Source: Alkalibacterium sp034520745
GTDB taxonomy: Bacteria > Bacillota > Bacilli > Lactobacillales > Carnobacteriaceae_A
NCBI GenBank assembly: GCA_034520745.1
Contig: JAXHNF010000003.1
Coordinates: forward strand, 186,001 to 250,000
Direction of reading: 5' to 3'
Length of the DNA stretch: 64,000 nucleotides
Shown: piece by piece, positions 50,531-59,919 of the stretch
Position numbering within the stretch: the first letter of the stretch is position 1
How the letters are laid out: each line of letters opens with the position of its first letter
Made by a program: the position numbers and the translations under genes
The notes under the pieces: model-generated
Told to the model about the DNA's origin: nothing
What the model saw: the letters and a program-made list of their open reading frames with translations, nothing else
Databases searched by the model: none

Positions 50531-52328
50531 TTGAAAGGTACAGTAGTGGGAACATGGGTTAAAACATTAAGTCGAATGTATCCGGAGCATATTGTCAAGG
50601 AGAAGATGCAGGCAGCCGGAATGAATCCTGATAAAGTCATCTCCCCTTTGGACAATATCGATGACCAGAAGTTTTTTGCCTTTACAAAGGAAATCTCGAA
50701 ACATTTCTCTGTTTCAGAAGAAGAATTATGGCGAGCTATCGGCAAGGACAATATCCAAGCCTTCTATGATGGGTATTCGTCCTTTTTCAATAAAGCCAAT
50801 TTATTCCATTTTTTGAATTCAATGAATGATGTGCATCAGGTCGTCAGAAAACGGATCGCAGGATCAAAACCTCCGGTGCTCGATATGCAGATCATCGGGA
50901 ACAACGACGTCAAACTGACTTACCGCTCCAAACGCGGGATGTTCGATTACCTGCATGGACTGCTCGAAGGGGCAAAAGAACATTTCGGCGAAGACGTGAC
51001 CGTCACGGAACTTTCACGCTCCAAAGAGGACATGGTCGTGCAGCTGACCTTCCCGTATACTGTCAGAAAGCAGAAAACATACCGATTGAATAAACTTCTT
51101 TCTTTCGGATTTATAAAAGATACAGGCATGAAATTAGGTATTTTTACATTTTTGATAGGCATGGCTTTGAGCTTTGTATTCAGAAACAACCCGTTTATTT
51201 ATACCATTTCCCCTCTGGTCACCTCTCTGGCTGCTTATCTGGCATTCAGTCTGCTCAGTCGGCCGATGAAAGAGATACGGCAGGAGCTTCAGTCATTGAC
51301 TGACAAGACATTCGTCATCACTACAGAGATCGATACCGGTCAAGACATGTTTCAGACGATACACTCCAGTCTGAATGCTTACAAAGCTGAAGTTGCCGAA
51401 GATTTCATTGGTTTCAACAGCATGACAGAGGAAATGAACGGGTTCAGCGAGACACTTCGCGGCATTTCTTCTGTCATGAATGATACGAGCAAGGAAATTG
51501 CCGGTATCGTCGAAGAATTGGCGCACGCCGCAGGTACACAGGCTGAAGAAACCGAAGACAGTGTCGTTACTTTACAGGAAAACGTCACCAGTATTGAACG
51601 TATATCCAATCAGGAAAATGAGAACAAAATCGAGCTTGAATATGCTCTGAAAACCATCCAGTCTTCTTTCGGTGCTTTGAATGGAACAGTTGACAACCTC
51701 TCTGATGATCCTCGGTCAATTTGAAAAGGTGAAAAACGAAAGTATCAGCCTGAAAAACAAAGGCACTGAAATTGAAGAAATAGCAACATTTGTAACCAAC
51801 ATAGCCTATCAGACAAATCTTCTCGCTTTGAACGCCTCGATCGAAGCGGCACAAGCCGGAGAAAAAGGCAGAGGCTTTTCGGTGATCGCCGAAGAAGTCA
51901 GAAAACTGGCCACGCAATCAGAATCAGCAGCCAATAACATCAAGGAAAATATCTTTGGCTTCCTCGGTGACATGGACACCATGGTCGATGACTTAACTAA
52001 TCAGTACGACGTCATCAACAGTGAAAGTCAGGCGATCAAACAGGCCATCAGCCAGACAGAACAGTCTTATGGCAAGATAGAAAACGTCTCTGAAAAAATG
52101 CTGACCTCAGCTGAAGAACTCAAGAATCAGTCAGATAAAATATCACAGCTTTTCTCTACCATAGAATCGCTGGCTGCTATTGCAGTAGAAAATTCCGCAT
52201 CCACAGAAGAAGTCAGCTCAAACGTTTCAAGCTATGCTGACGAAATCGAAAAGCTGATCGACGGCATCGGAAACTTCAAGAATCTGATCAGTGAATTTAA
52301 AACGTACCTGTCTAATTATGATTTATGA
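50531..52328 (+). pseudogene. haem-NO-binding (H-NOX) methyl-accepting chemotaxis protein, one frameshift
   Basis: About 598 residues in two modules. Residues 1-180 are an H-NOX domain: MKGTVVGTWVKTLSRMYP at the start, the proximal haem His in FLNSMNDVHQVVRKR, and the porphyrin-contact motif YRSKR (YxSxR) in VKLTYRSKRGMFDYLHG. Two membrane segments follow (LGIFTFLIGMALSFVF and ISPLVTSLAAYLAFSLL). The cytoplasmic signalling part has the hairpin tip NIAYQTNLLALNASIEAAQA and GEKGRGFSVIAEEVRKLA. The start is TTG 50531 behind GAGGAGG. One shift near 51705 divides the signalling domain. Such proteins sense NO or O2 through haem and pass the signal to CheA. Confidence 0.9.
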
Positions 52329-52329
52329 T

Positions 52330-52372
52330 TAAAAGAACAGATCGGCTGACGCCGTTCTGTTCTTTTTTTGAT
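52330..52372 (+). terminator. terminator of the H-NOX chemoreceptor gene
   Basis: AAAAGAACAG-CGGC / GCCG-CTGTTCTTTT hairpin (with small mismatch) followed by TTTTG. Confidence 0.8.
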
Positions 52373-52405
52373 AATAATTTTGCTAATTTGATTATAAAAA
52401 AGTTC

Positions 52406-52471
52406 TCAACTTAAACGTTGACAAGAGAGGAAAACTGTACTATCATTTTAGATATGCACATATGAGAATAT
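52406..52471 (+). promoter_or_regulatory. promoter and likely operator of the ArsR-MFS unit
   Basis: TTGACA (52418-52423), a 17-base spacer and TATCAT (52441-52446). The inverted repeat TCAAC-TTAAAC-GTTGA overlaps the -35 box and a second one, CATAT-GAG-AATATG, lies just downstream at about 52459-52472. Either could bind the ArsR-type protein encoded next, giving self-repression; this is inference. Confidence 0.65.
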
Positions 52472-52501
52472 GTAAAATAGTTGATAAAGGAGGAACGAGA
52501 A

Positions 52502-52853
52502 ATGAATCAATTAACCAGCGTCTTTAAAATTTTATCGGACGAAACAAGACTGCGCCTCTTGCTGCTGCTTTTACAACACGATTTATGTGTTTGTGATATG
52601 AGCAGTATAATAGATGCCCCCCAATCTCGTGTATCAAAAAACTTATCAAAATTCAGAGATTTAAATCTCAGTTGTAGATGAACGAAAAGATCGATTTGTA
52701 TTTTATTCACTCAACCGTGACGATCAGTTGCTAGTGCAGACACTAGAGTATATTCTCGATAATAAACATTTATACCCACAAGTTAATTCTGATTATGAAA
52801 GACTTAGAAATAACGAAATAATTTTAAGGCACCCGCTATATGATTCTGAATGA
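52502..52853 (+). pseudogene. ArsR-family winged-helix regulator, one frameshift
   Basis: A repressor of about 116 residues. The N-terminal frame has LTSVFKILSDETRLRLLLLL and HDLCVCDMSSIIDAPQSRVSKN, where DLCVCDM is the alpha-3 Cys pair used by arsenic- and metal-sensing ArsR proteins; the recognition helix is in the SQSRVSKNLSKF-like part. After a shift near 52668 the text continues VVDERKDRFVFYSLNRDDQL, the wing, and ends at 52853. ATG 52502 is preceded by AAGGAGG. The MFS gene follows after about 110 bases, so it probably controls an efflux pump. Confidence 0.85.
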
Positions 52854-52965
52854 AGAAGAAATAATATTGAGCTAAACGACTAAGTTTTTCCCTAAAAGCA
52901 TTACTTATATAATCAACTCGTTTTTAATGCTTTGTAAATACACAAACGACAAGGAGCACTATCAA

Positions 52966-54165
52966 ATGAAAAATAAGAATCAACTGATTTTATTATTAGG
53001 CTTGATGGCCTTTTTAGCAAATGGGGATAATTACGCTGCGGCACCCCTGATCATTAACATCGCAGAAGATTTGGGTATACAAGTCAATGTAGCTGCTTAC
53101 TCTGTAACGGCCTACATGATGTCCTTCGGTTTCTTCACATTGATATTCGGCCCCTTATCTGATAGATTCGGTAAAGTTAAAGTCATCAACATTGCCGCTC
53201 TAGGAACTGCTGCGTTTAGTATGCTGGGTGCTTTATCTTTCAACTTACCGTCCCTCATCTTTTTCAGGGCAATGAATGGCGCATTCGGTGCAGGGATTTT
53301 TCCGGTGACAATGGCCTTGGTCGGTCAAAGTTTTGATGATGACAACCGGCACAAAGCTTTAGGAAAAGTCATGGGATTAATGTTTCTGGGTGGTGCCACA
53401 GCTACGGCTATTGGTGGAGCCCTTGCTTACTACGGCTCCTGGAGAATAGTCTATCTTGTATATGGCCTCAGCGAGTTGATCTTGGCTTTGATCATGCTCA
53501 AAATTCTCAAACGGGACGAACCGGTTGTGCAGCAGCTGAATTTCCTTAAGGCATATAAAGAACCTGTGACCAATTTCCGCTTCATGCGACTGGTCTTTAC
53601 TATTTTCTTTGTCGGCTTCAGCGTATTCGGAAGCTTCACTTATTCCGGCAAGCTCCTTCAAGATATTACAGGCTACAATATTTTCATAGTAGGACTCATT
53701 TTATCTCTGTTCGGTGTCGGCACAGTAATCGGTGGGCGTATCGCGCCAATGCTTAAAAAAGCCTTGAACCAAAAATTCCTGCTACTAGCTGCCGTTATCG
53801 GCGGGGTCTCGTTATTTGCTCTAGCCAATTCTGCAAACACATGGATCTTAGGATTAAGCCTGTTTGGTTTTGGTACAGCCTTTATTTTCCTGCAATCGAC
53901 TTTGATTTCTACGGCGCAGGAAATGCTTCCTAAAATGCGCGGTACTGCAATGTCTTTGGCCTCTTTCAACATGTTCGTTGGTGGCGCAGTCGGAACAGGA
54001 ATAAACGGGCAAGTCATGGAAAGGTTTGGAGCTCAAACGATATTCCAAAATTCGGCTTATATTATTTTCATTGTTGGTATTGTTGCTGCTGTTCTCATCG
54101 CACGTCACGAAAAAATGAAACAACGTTATATTTTTGCAGAAGTACAGCAGCAAAGATATCGTTAA
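52966..54165 (+). CDS. MFS transporter, drug/metabolite efflux type
   Basis: A 399-residue major facilitator protein with about 12 membrane segments. The signature GPLSDRFGKVKV (motif A) is at residues 62-73, and FRAMNGAFGAGIFPVTMALVG contains the antiporter-like motif of the DHA1 group. The start ATG 52966 (MKNKNQLILLLGLMAFLA) lies behind AAGGAG. It is downstream of an ArsR-type regulator, which suggests export of a toxic compound or metal complex; the substrate is unknown. Confidence 0.88.
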   Translation: MKNKNQLILLLGLMAFLANGDNYAAAPLIINIAEDLGIQVNVAAYSVTAYMMSFGFFTLIFGPLSDRFGKVKVINIAALGTAAFSMLGALSFNLPSLIFFRAMNGAFGAGIFPVTMALVGQSFDDDNRHKALGKVMGLMFLGGATATAIGGALAYYGSWRIVYLVYGLSELILALIMLKILKRDEPVVQQLNFLKAYKEPVTNFRFMRLVFTIFFVGFSVFGSFTYSGKLLQDITGYNIFIVGLILSLFGVGTVIGGRIAPMLKKALNQKFLLLAAVIGGVSLFALANSANTWILGLSLFGFGTAFIFLQSTLISTAQEMLPKMRGTAMSLASFNMFVGGAVGTGINGQVMERFGAQTIFQNSAYIIFIVGIVAAVLIARHEKMKQRYIFAEVQQQRYR

Positions 54166-54227
54166 CGCATGTCAGGCACTCGGATTTCAATCTGAAATCA
54201 ATTAGTTGACGTACAGTTGAACGCGAC

Positions 54228-55097
54228 TCAACTTATTCCACTTGTAAAAAGGATAGGGCTCATCACAGCCCTACCCTCTTTTTGCGTTTGGTTTATTGAG
54301 AACAGAACGGGATCTGGCCCTTTTTTGAAATCATTTTGCCTTAACCGTTCAGTAGCATGATCAGAGTCCCCTCCCACAGTGTTTACCAGCAGATGAGCGA
54401 TGATGATCATCGTTGTATTTTTGAATCTCTGTGCAACGTAGGAGGCGGCGAGTGCTCCTGGGAGAATATAAATAAGGGTCCACCACCAGAAAACATGGAA
54501 CAGGGTCCATAAAACACCGTGAACGACCCAGGTATATTGGCCATGCACTATTTCCTGTCTTGGCAGTATGTAGCCTCTCCACCAGAACTCTTCTCCAAAA
54601 ATATTGAAAAACAGGAAAAGAAGTTGAAACAGTATCAGCCAGGCCAAAGGTGTCGTCTCAAACTCGGGAGGTATCCCCTGCACGGTAACTCTTGGATCTA
54701 ACGTTGAAGGCAGGTAGTCGGGCAGAGAGACGTTTAGATTGTCAATAAGCCAATCCTGGGTCGGAAAGAGCAATAGATTCCCTGCGACCATAAATAAAGT
54801 TAAACCGGCTGTCCAGATCCATTCTCTCTTACTGAGACGAAAAAGCCGAAACCTCAACCTGATAGTCCGCCGGTTCAATTTGTACCCATCGATTTTAAGC
54901 GCTGCAAAAGATGCCGCGAACAGTAAGGCTACAGGGCCTGTTAGTGTGAGCGTATAATTAATGATGGGATGCACCCCTGCCCGCCCTAATCGCGGCAGAA
55001 AGGCATATATGCTGATCAGAAAAATAAGAGCAGGTATACCGAAATACAATGCCGCTTTGTCTGATTGCATCGGTTCAGGCATTTTTGTTATAGCCAT
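54228..55097 (-). CDS. CPBP-family intramembrane glutamic endopeptidase
   Basis: A membrane protease of the CPBP (Abi) family. Motif 1 GEEFWWRGYILPR holds the Glu pair and Arg, motif 2 VLWTLFHVFWWW a catalytic His, and motif 3 IAHLLVNTVGG another His and Asn. The frame begins at ATG 55097 and runs 289 residues to 54228, through the downstream terminator. A one-base deletion in the GGGAGGGGAC stretch near 54362 would give the natural-looking end GGTLIMLLNG with a stop at 54341-54343. CPBP proteins process peptides or contribute to bacteriocin self-immunity; role here unknown. Confidence 0.85.
   Translation of the reverse strand: MAITKMPEPMQSDKAALYFGIPALIFLISIYAFLPRLGRAGVHPIINYTLTLTGPVALLFAASFAALKIDGYKLNRRTIRLRFRLFRLSKREWIWTAGLTLFMVAGNLLLFPTQDWLIDNLNVSLPDYLPSTLDPRVTVQGIPPEFETTPLAWLILFQLLFLFFNIFGEEFWWRGYILPRQEIVHGQYTWVVHGVLWTLFHVFWWWTLIYILPGALAASYVAQRFKNTTMIIIAHLLVNTVGGDSDHATERLRQNDFKKGPDPVLFSINQTQKEGRAVMSPILFTSGIS
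54243..54283. terminator. bidirectional terminator
   Basis: AAAAAGGATAGGGCT / AGCCCTACCCTCTTTTT arms between the converging MFS and CPBP genes. Confidence 0.75.
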
Positions 55098-55366
55098 AAT
55101 TTCTATCTCCTGTTCTTTTAATAGACACGTTTTTCGCAGGATAATACTACAAAATATTCAGTCGATCATCTGTCTTAATTATTATCAGTATTTTTTAAAG
55201 GGTATCTTAAGACAGTCCTATAATTTTAATAAAACTGCAGAATAGATTAAAATAGAGGAAAGGACTTTAAATTAGGAGGGATATTTATAACATCATACGC
55301 TCAAGGTAACGTCTCCCGGCATACGACAGGGTATCACTGATTTGGTATAAGAGAGGATGACATGTT

Positions 55367-55588
55367 ATGAATCGCACAGAAAAAAAGGCGCTGATCACTT
55401 TTTTATTCTGGCTTACAGTTTTTCATGGTCGTTCTGGCTTCTTGCTTTTATTCGATTACAGCGATCCGTCTTTTGCAGCGACATTTGACACTGAATTTAT
55501 CCAGTCAGATCAGCTTCTCCCTTTCTCATCTTTCGTCTCGGCGTTTATGGTCCGCTGCTTGCGTCTTTATATGTGAGCCGTCTCTACT
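55367..55588 (+). pseudogene. CPBP-family protease, 5' fragment interrupted by IS element
   Basis: The N-terminus MNRTEKKALITFLFWL (ATG 55367) continues over three frames as LAYSFSWSFWLLAFI, YSDPSFAATFDTEFIQSDQL and PFLIFRLGVYGPLLASLYVS. The last is the conserved CPBP GPLLAxL segment. The coding text stops abruptly at the IS boundary near 55588 (…VSRLY) and continues at 57376 with NAPYKKAGLKRLLKKI. Besides the insertion, two one-base shifts occur. Confidence 0.78.
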
Positions 55589-55660
55589 GTGAACTACATC
55601 GGCACTGAAGTACCGAGCTTCTGGGAACGCCTTTAACTTACCTGTATTGCACGAATGCTT
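55589..55660 (-). ncRNA. probable omega-RNA (reRNA) scaffold region of TnpB
   Basis: In IS605 elements the guide RNA covers the end of tnpB and the right end of the element, with the guide being the flanking host DNA. Here the minus strand gives the end of tnpB, then the hairpin CGGTACTTCAGTGCCG and the boundary TAGTTCAC. The RNA start is not visible and the call rests on family knowledge. Confidence 0.45.
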
Positions 55661-56819
55661 ACAGGCAGCGGTTTAGGCTGTTTGACCAAGGCATGTCCCA
55701 TGCCAATGGATAAAATGTTTTTCGCCGCATTTACATCGCGGTCGTGGTGTGTGTGGCAGGACGGACATATCCATTCTCTGATAGCTAGACCGTGCTTGCC
55801 GTCGTCGTGCCCGCAGGACGAACAGACCTGGGAGGTCTTGTACGGGTTGACAACGATCAATTCCTTACCGTACTTTACGCACTTGTATTCCAGCATCCGA
55901 CGGATTTCCCGCCAGGACTGAGCCGCAATACTGCGCGCCAGATGATGATTTTTCATCATGTTGACGGTGCGCAAGTTCTTCCAGTACAATGACATCAAAA
56001 TCCCGAACCAGTGCGGTCGTCAGCTTGTGCAGACGATCCGTGCGCTGGCTCTTTTCTTTCTGGAACACTTTAGCGCGCTGCTGTTTAGCCTTCTGGCAAT
56101 TTTTAGCATCGGACAAAAGGATACCTTTCGCCTTCGCTAAACGCCCACGACGAGCGACGCGCTGTTCCCAGTACGTACGCTTACCCGTTAAACGTTTGTC
56201 GTAACGGATCGTAGCGACTTTATCCCCAGTAGACAAAACCATTAAATCAGCGACGCCCATATCGATCCCGACGGAACGGTGCGTGCGTGTGGCCCAGACT
56301 TGGCTTTCGTCTTCCACAAGCACACTGCACTCAAACGCCCCTGACGGGGTGAGGGTAATGGTCGCTCTTTTTATTTTTCCCGCGATCGTCCGACCACAAC
56401 GAAAACGCACGAACCCGATTTTAGGTAACCGCAGGTACCCGTTCTCATAACGGATAGACCCATTAACGTTTTTCGCGGTATAAGACTGCCTGGCATGGTG
56501 TTTGCCTTTGAAACGTGGGTGTTTAAACTGCCCACTGTTCTTAAAGAACTTTTTGAACGCCCCCGTTCGATCCGCCGACACCTGTTGGAGACTGGTGGAA
56601 TCTGATGTTTTTAAAAAGGCGTACTGCCGCTTCATTGCGGGGATCAGGATGTTTAGGTCATACTCGCTCAACGTCGGCATAGAAGGATTGTTTGTGTAGC
56701 GCTCGTTCCACATATTTCAGGAACTGATTCCACACAAAACGGGCATTGCCGATGTTCTGCAATACCTGGACTTGCTGGTCTGGGTTAAGGGTTAATTTGC
56801 CTTTAATGCCGACTAACAT
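55633..56819 (-). pseudogene. tnpB: RNA-guided endonuclease TnpB, frameshifted
   Basis: About 395 residues when joined. The start ATG 56819 is MLVGIKGKLTLNPDQQVQVL; the frame shifts near 56700 to NERYTNNPSMPTLSEYDLN. The RuvC-like nuclease residues are all present: Asp in GIDMGVADLMVLS, Glu in VIVLEEL, Asp in HHDRDVNAAKNI. The zinc finger is VCSSCGH and CPSC. A second shift near 55975 breaks it between the Glu and zinc parts. TnpB cuts DNA at sites matching its omega-RNA and favours persistence of its transposon. Confidence 0.88.
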
Positions 56820-56920
56820 ATAGCGTGGCCTCCTCCCTATGTGGTACACTTATTATATCACATATGTTGTCAGTCGAAGACTATTTAAAACTCTTGATTA
56901 AAGTAAAAGGAGGAATACAG

Positions 56921-57375
56921 GTGTATACGAAAACACGGACAAATGTTTACCGCACGAACCTACCATTTCAGTTTGGGTAACTAAATACCGCAAGGCCAGT
57001 TTCTCACCACACCCGAACGCCGTGAGGCGATGAAAGACTTCTTGCGCTTAACCGCCAAAACAACGAAATTACCATACTTGATAGCGAAGTCGTTGAAGAT
57101 CACGTTCATTCGTTGTGTCGTTCCGCCGAAAAAATCCATCAGCTCAGTTATGAAGGCATTAAAGGGCGCTTCAGCAAGGGACTGGTTCAAACAGTTTCCC
57201 GACACGAAGAAGGAACTGTGGAAAGGCTCGTTATGGTCGCATAGTTACTTTGCCAGCACGATTGGCGACGTCTCCAAAGAGGTCGTCATGCAGTATGTCC
57301 AAGACCAGCTGAAAGAATTCAACAGCGGGCGTTCGAGCGCGATTCATCCCCTGGTTGAAACCAGGAGTTTTCTCG
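56921..57375 (+). pseudogene. tnpA: IS200/IS605 transposase TnpA, frameshifted and fused to host frame
   Basis: A Y1 single-strand transposase of about 150 residues. The start GTG 56921 (MYTKTRTNVYRT) is behind AAGGAGG. The first 35 residues are broken by several shifts (KYRKA and TTPERREAMKDFLRL are readable), and the HUH motif, expected as HVHLLVS near 57100, is blurred. The rest, SVMKALKGASARDWFKQFPD, ELWKGSLWSHSYFASTIGDV and YVQDQLKEFNSG, is normal. No stop occurs before the element's end, so the frame runs into the host CPBP fragment up to 58019. Confidence 0.8.
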
Positions 57376-58019
57376 CTAACGCCCCTTATAAAAAAGCTGG
57401 ACTGAAACGTTTGCTGAAAAAAATTTCCCATTGGCGCCTGCATCCGAAATTTTATTTTACTGCTTTGTTTCTACCTTTACTCATCCTTTTCATCGTCTGG
57501 ATGATCGGATTGATTTTAAGGATACCCTCAGATGACTTTTTCAATTCGGGCCTTTCAGTCTATCTTTTACTGCTATTTTTCCTGTATCAGATTTTTACCA
57601 GCGGTCTGGAAGAGCCCGGCTGGCGTGGATTTGCGTTGGAACATCTTGAAAAAGCTTATTCATTCGAAACAACGAACTGGATCCTTGGAACCATTTGGGC
57701 CGTCTGGCACTTTCCTTATGTGATCTATCTCTACTACGGTGACGGTGTGACGGCGATCCTGTTCACTTTACTCGGTTTTTCCTTTTCGATCATTGGCCAG
57801 ACATTCATTTTTTCGTGGTTATACCTTAAGACCAGAAGTGTCTTTTTGATGATTTTGTTTCATGCCTGGCTGAATACCAGTACCACACTTGTCCTCGGAG
57901 ATATCACCATAGAAAATCCTGTAATGGGAACCGTTCCCGCCCTCGTAACTTGGGGAATCGTTTTTCTGCTTACTAAATATGCGCCAGTCCATACAGAAAA
58001 ACAGTCAACTATCAACTAG
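57376..58019 (+). pseudogene. CPBP-family protease, 3' fragment (fused in frame behind tnpA)
   Basis: About 214 residues, the remainder of the gene begun at 55367. The active-site part is complete: SGLEEPGWRGFALEHLEK (Glu pair and Arg), LGTIWAVWHFPYVIYLYY (His) and LFHAWLNTSTTLVLG (His and Asn). It has about five membrane segments. In the present sequence it is read in frame from TnpA, so a TnpA-CPBP chimera could be made. Confidence 0.83.
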
Positions 58020-58116
58020 ACAAAAAACGAGCCTTTGGAGTAGGGTTTTTCTCGCCTGTCGCTCAAGGTATCTCTTCATCAGGATAGTGATTACAAGTCT
58101 TTTTTTGAAAATAGTT

Positions 58117-58550
58117 TCAGCGGATTCTTACTTGATCAATATCACCTACCGGAAGCCAGTCATCCATATTCCCATAATTTTTTTTATCTATTTCAAAAGG
58201 CTGAATCGTTTCCCACATTGGTTTACTTCGATTGAAACAAGATATCTTTTGCCAGCCCAGCGTGCGAACTGTTTTTCTGTTAACTGCAGTTTCTCCTGGT
58301 TTTCTTTAACTAGCTTTTCAGATTGTTCTTTCGTCAGCCTTTCTGAATTAAAGACATCCACTACACTGGCTTTTGCCCTTACTTCGCCTTCTGCGTTGCT
58401 ATTGATGAAATACAAAGTATCTTCCTTTGTTCACTTTGCCATAAGGCAGTTTTCTGCCAGCTGCCCCTCTCTGACAATACTGGTCTTGGACCCGTCGGTA
58501 GGCTTTTTCAGTTCTTGTGCTTTGGAATCTACGTAAACGACATGATCCAT
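58117..58550 (-). pseudogene. ASCH-like/DUF hypothetical protein, frameshifted
   Basis: A small protein of about 144 residues starting MDHVVYVDSKAQELKKPTDG (ATG 58550, GGAGGAAAAG site). The main frame has DTLYFINSNAEGEVRAKASV, VDVFNSERLTKEQSEKL and EKQFARWAGKRYLVSIEV; the end, ETIQPFEIDKKNYGNMDDWL, lies in another frame. The layout resembles ASCH/PUA-type proteins of Firmicutes that have no assigned role. Three shifts (near 58475, 58425 and 58215). Confidence 0.65.
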
Positions 58551-58687
58551 TTCTTTTCCTCCCTGTAATGAAGTTTTATAAAGAGAATAGTTTATAGGTC
58601 ATTCAACCATCCCTAACGCGGCAAATACGTCTACATTTGAAAAAGGGAAGATTTGGCAGCATCATTCATGTTCAACTTTTTGCTGAA

Positions 58688-59682
58688 CTAAATTTCTCGA
58701 TATAGTAATTTTTCAGTCAACCGGGACAGCTCTTCTTTACCTGAAGTCTCAGGCAGCTGACCGATAAGATATAGTGCTTTTTCCGTATACTTTTCAGCCA
58801 ATCTGAATGCATCATCAATACCTTTAGGACTGGTACAGCTGCTCCCTCATTTCTGCTATATCGTCCTCAGACAAATCTTGCTGACTAAGTACTTTTTTTA
58901 AAAGTCCGGAGTTTTCTTCAAAGAATAGATGACGGGTGCAGTATAGATGCCCATTTTTTATATCCTGAAAGAAAAGATTGTTCCCACCTTGTTTACGTCC
59001 TACGCATCCTCCAGCAGATCATCCCATCAGCTGAAAGGCCATGCCGATTTGAACACCTATACGGTAGCTTAAGGCCTGCTGTTTTTTTGACATGCCGCTT
59101 CCCATGGCGCCCGTCAAACAGGGAAGGCCGAACAGTTCTGCCGTCTCCCTCTGATACTGGGTCAGATAACTGCGAATGGTCACACTCTGATCGTATGAAG
59201 TGCTTCAAACTGCTGAAGCTCTCCTCCAATCACCCGCTCCATGGCACGTGTAAGTATCCCTTGTGTATCTAGAAATTGAGTGTAAGGATGCGTCATTTTA
59301 AAGCAGACAGGAAATCAGATGCAGTCCCCGGCATAAACAGCCGCTTTTTTCCCGTAGACTGATTGAATCGTAGGTTTGCCTCTTCGAACCAGTCCCGTCA
59401 TGAACGATGTCGTCGTGTAAAAGCGTGGCATTATGAAAAACCTCGATCGCCGCTGCCATATCTCGTGCGCGCTTTTGGTTCGCTGTTCTTGCCTAAATTA
59501 GAAAACATGAGAGAATAAGCCGGACGGATCATTTTTCCATTGGTTCTAAAAACTTCGATCGCCGCATGGTTGACTTTTTCATTTCTTATAAATATTTGCT
59601 CCTTAATGAGAAATTCCTCGACTCAGGACCAATATCACTTTTTATTGATGGATAATCAGTTCCAAATCGGATGGACAGTCAT
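58688..59682 (-). pseudogene. hepT: polyprenyl (heptaprenyl-type) diphosphate synthase, multiply frameshifted
   Basis: A trans-prenyltransferase large subunit of about 325 residues making the isoprenoid chain of menaquinone. The first Asp-rich motif is readable in NATLLHDDIVHD and the second in LMDDLLED. Other pieces are NEKVNHAAIEVFRTNGKMIR, SVEALHTIRV-like text, GMSKKQQALSYRIGVQIGMA (over two frames), and the end EKYTEKALYLIGQLPETSGK to LLYREI at 58688. The start is taken as ATG 59682 behind GAGGTGAG. At least six breaks. Its neighbour on the other strand is a MenA-like gene, so the two form a divergent menaquinone prenyl pair. Confidence 0.78.
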
Positions 59683-59919
59683 CGTTCTCACCTCGAGTCG
59701 TCTAATTTAAATTTATTCCAGTTCACATAAATTTACTTATTATTAACTGGATATCACGTATTTGTTTAGCTCAAGTATACCAGTGAGAGTAATTTATTGT
59801 CTAAAATTAATACCTTATCGAATTGACTGTGCTAAAATAATCGAATTATATCCAGACACAGTGGTATACTGTACTCAGACCAGCATCATACACATCAAAC
59901 TATATGGGAGGGATTTGTC

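Larger units (their letters stand above)
55589..57375. mobile_element. IS200/IS605-family insertion element with tnpA and tnpB
   Basis: About 1.8 kb with a divergent Y1 transposase (tnpA, plus strand) and RNA-guided nuclease (tnpB, minus strand). No terminal inverted repeats, as expected. The left side ends with the hairpin CTCGGTACTTCAGTGCCGA and TAGTTCAC on the minus strand; the right side has CCTGGTTGAAACCAGG followed by AGTTTTCTCGC. Both are the subterminal hairpins TnpA recognises. It has visibly more G+C than its flanks and splits a CPBP gene. Boundaries are uncertain by a few bases. Confidence 0.87.
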
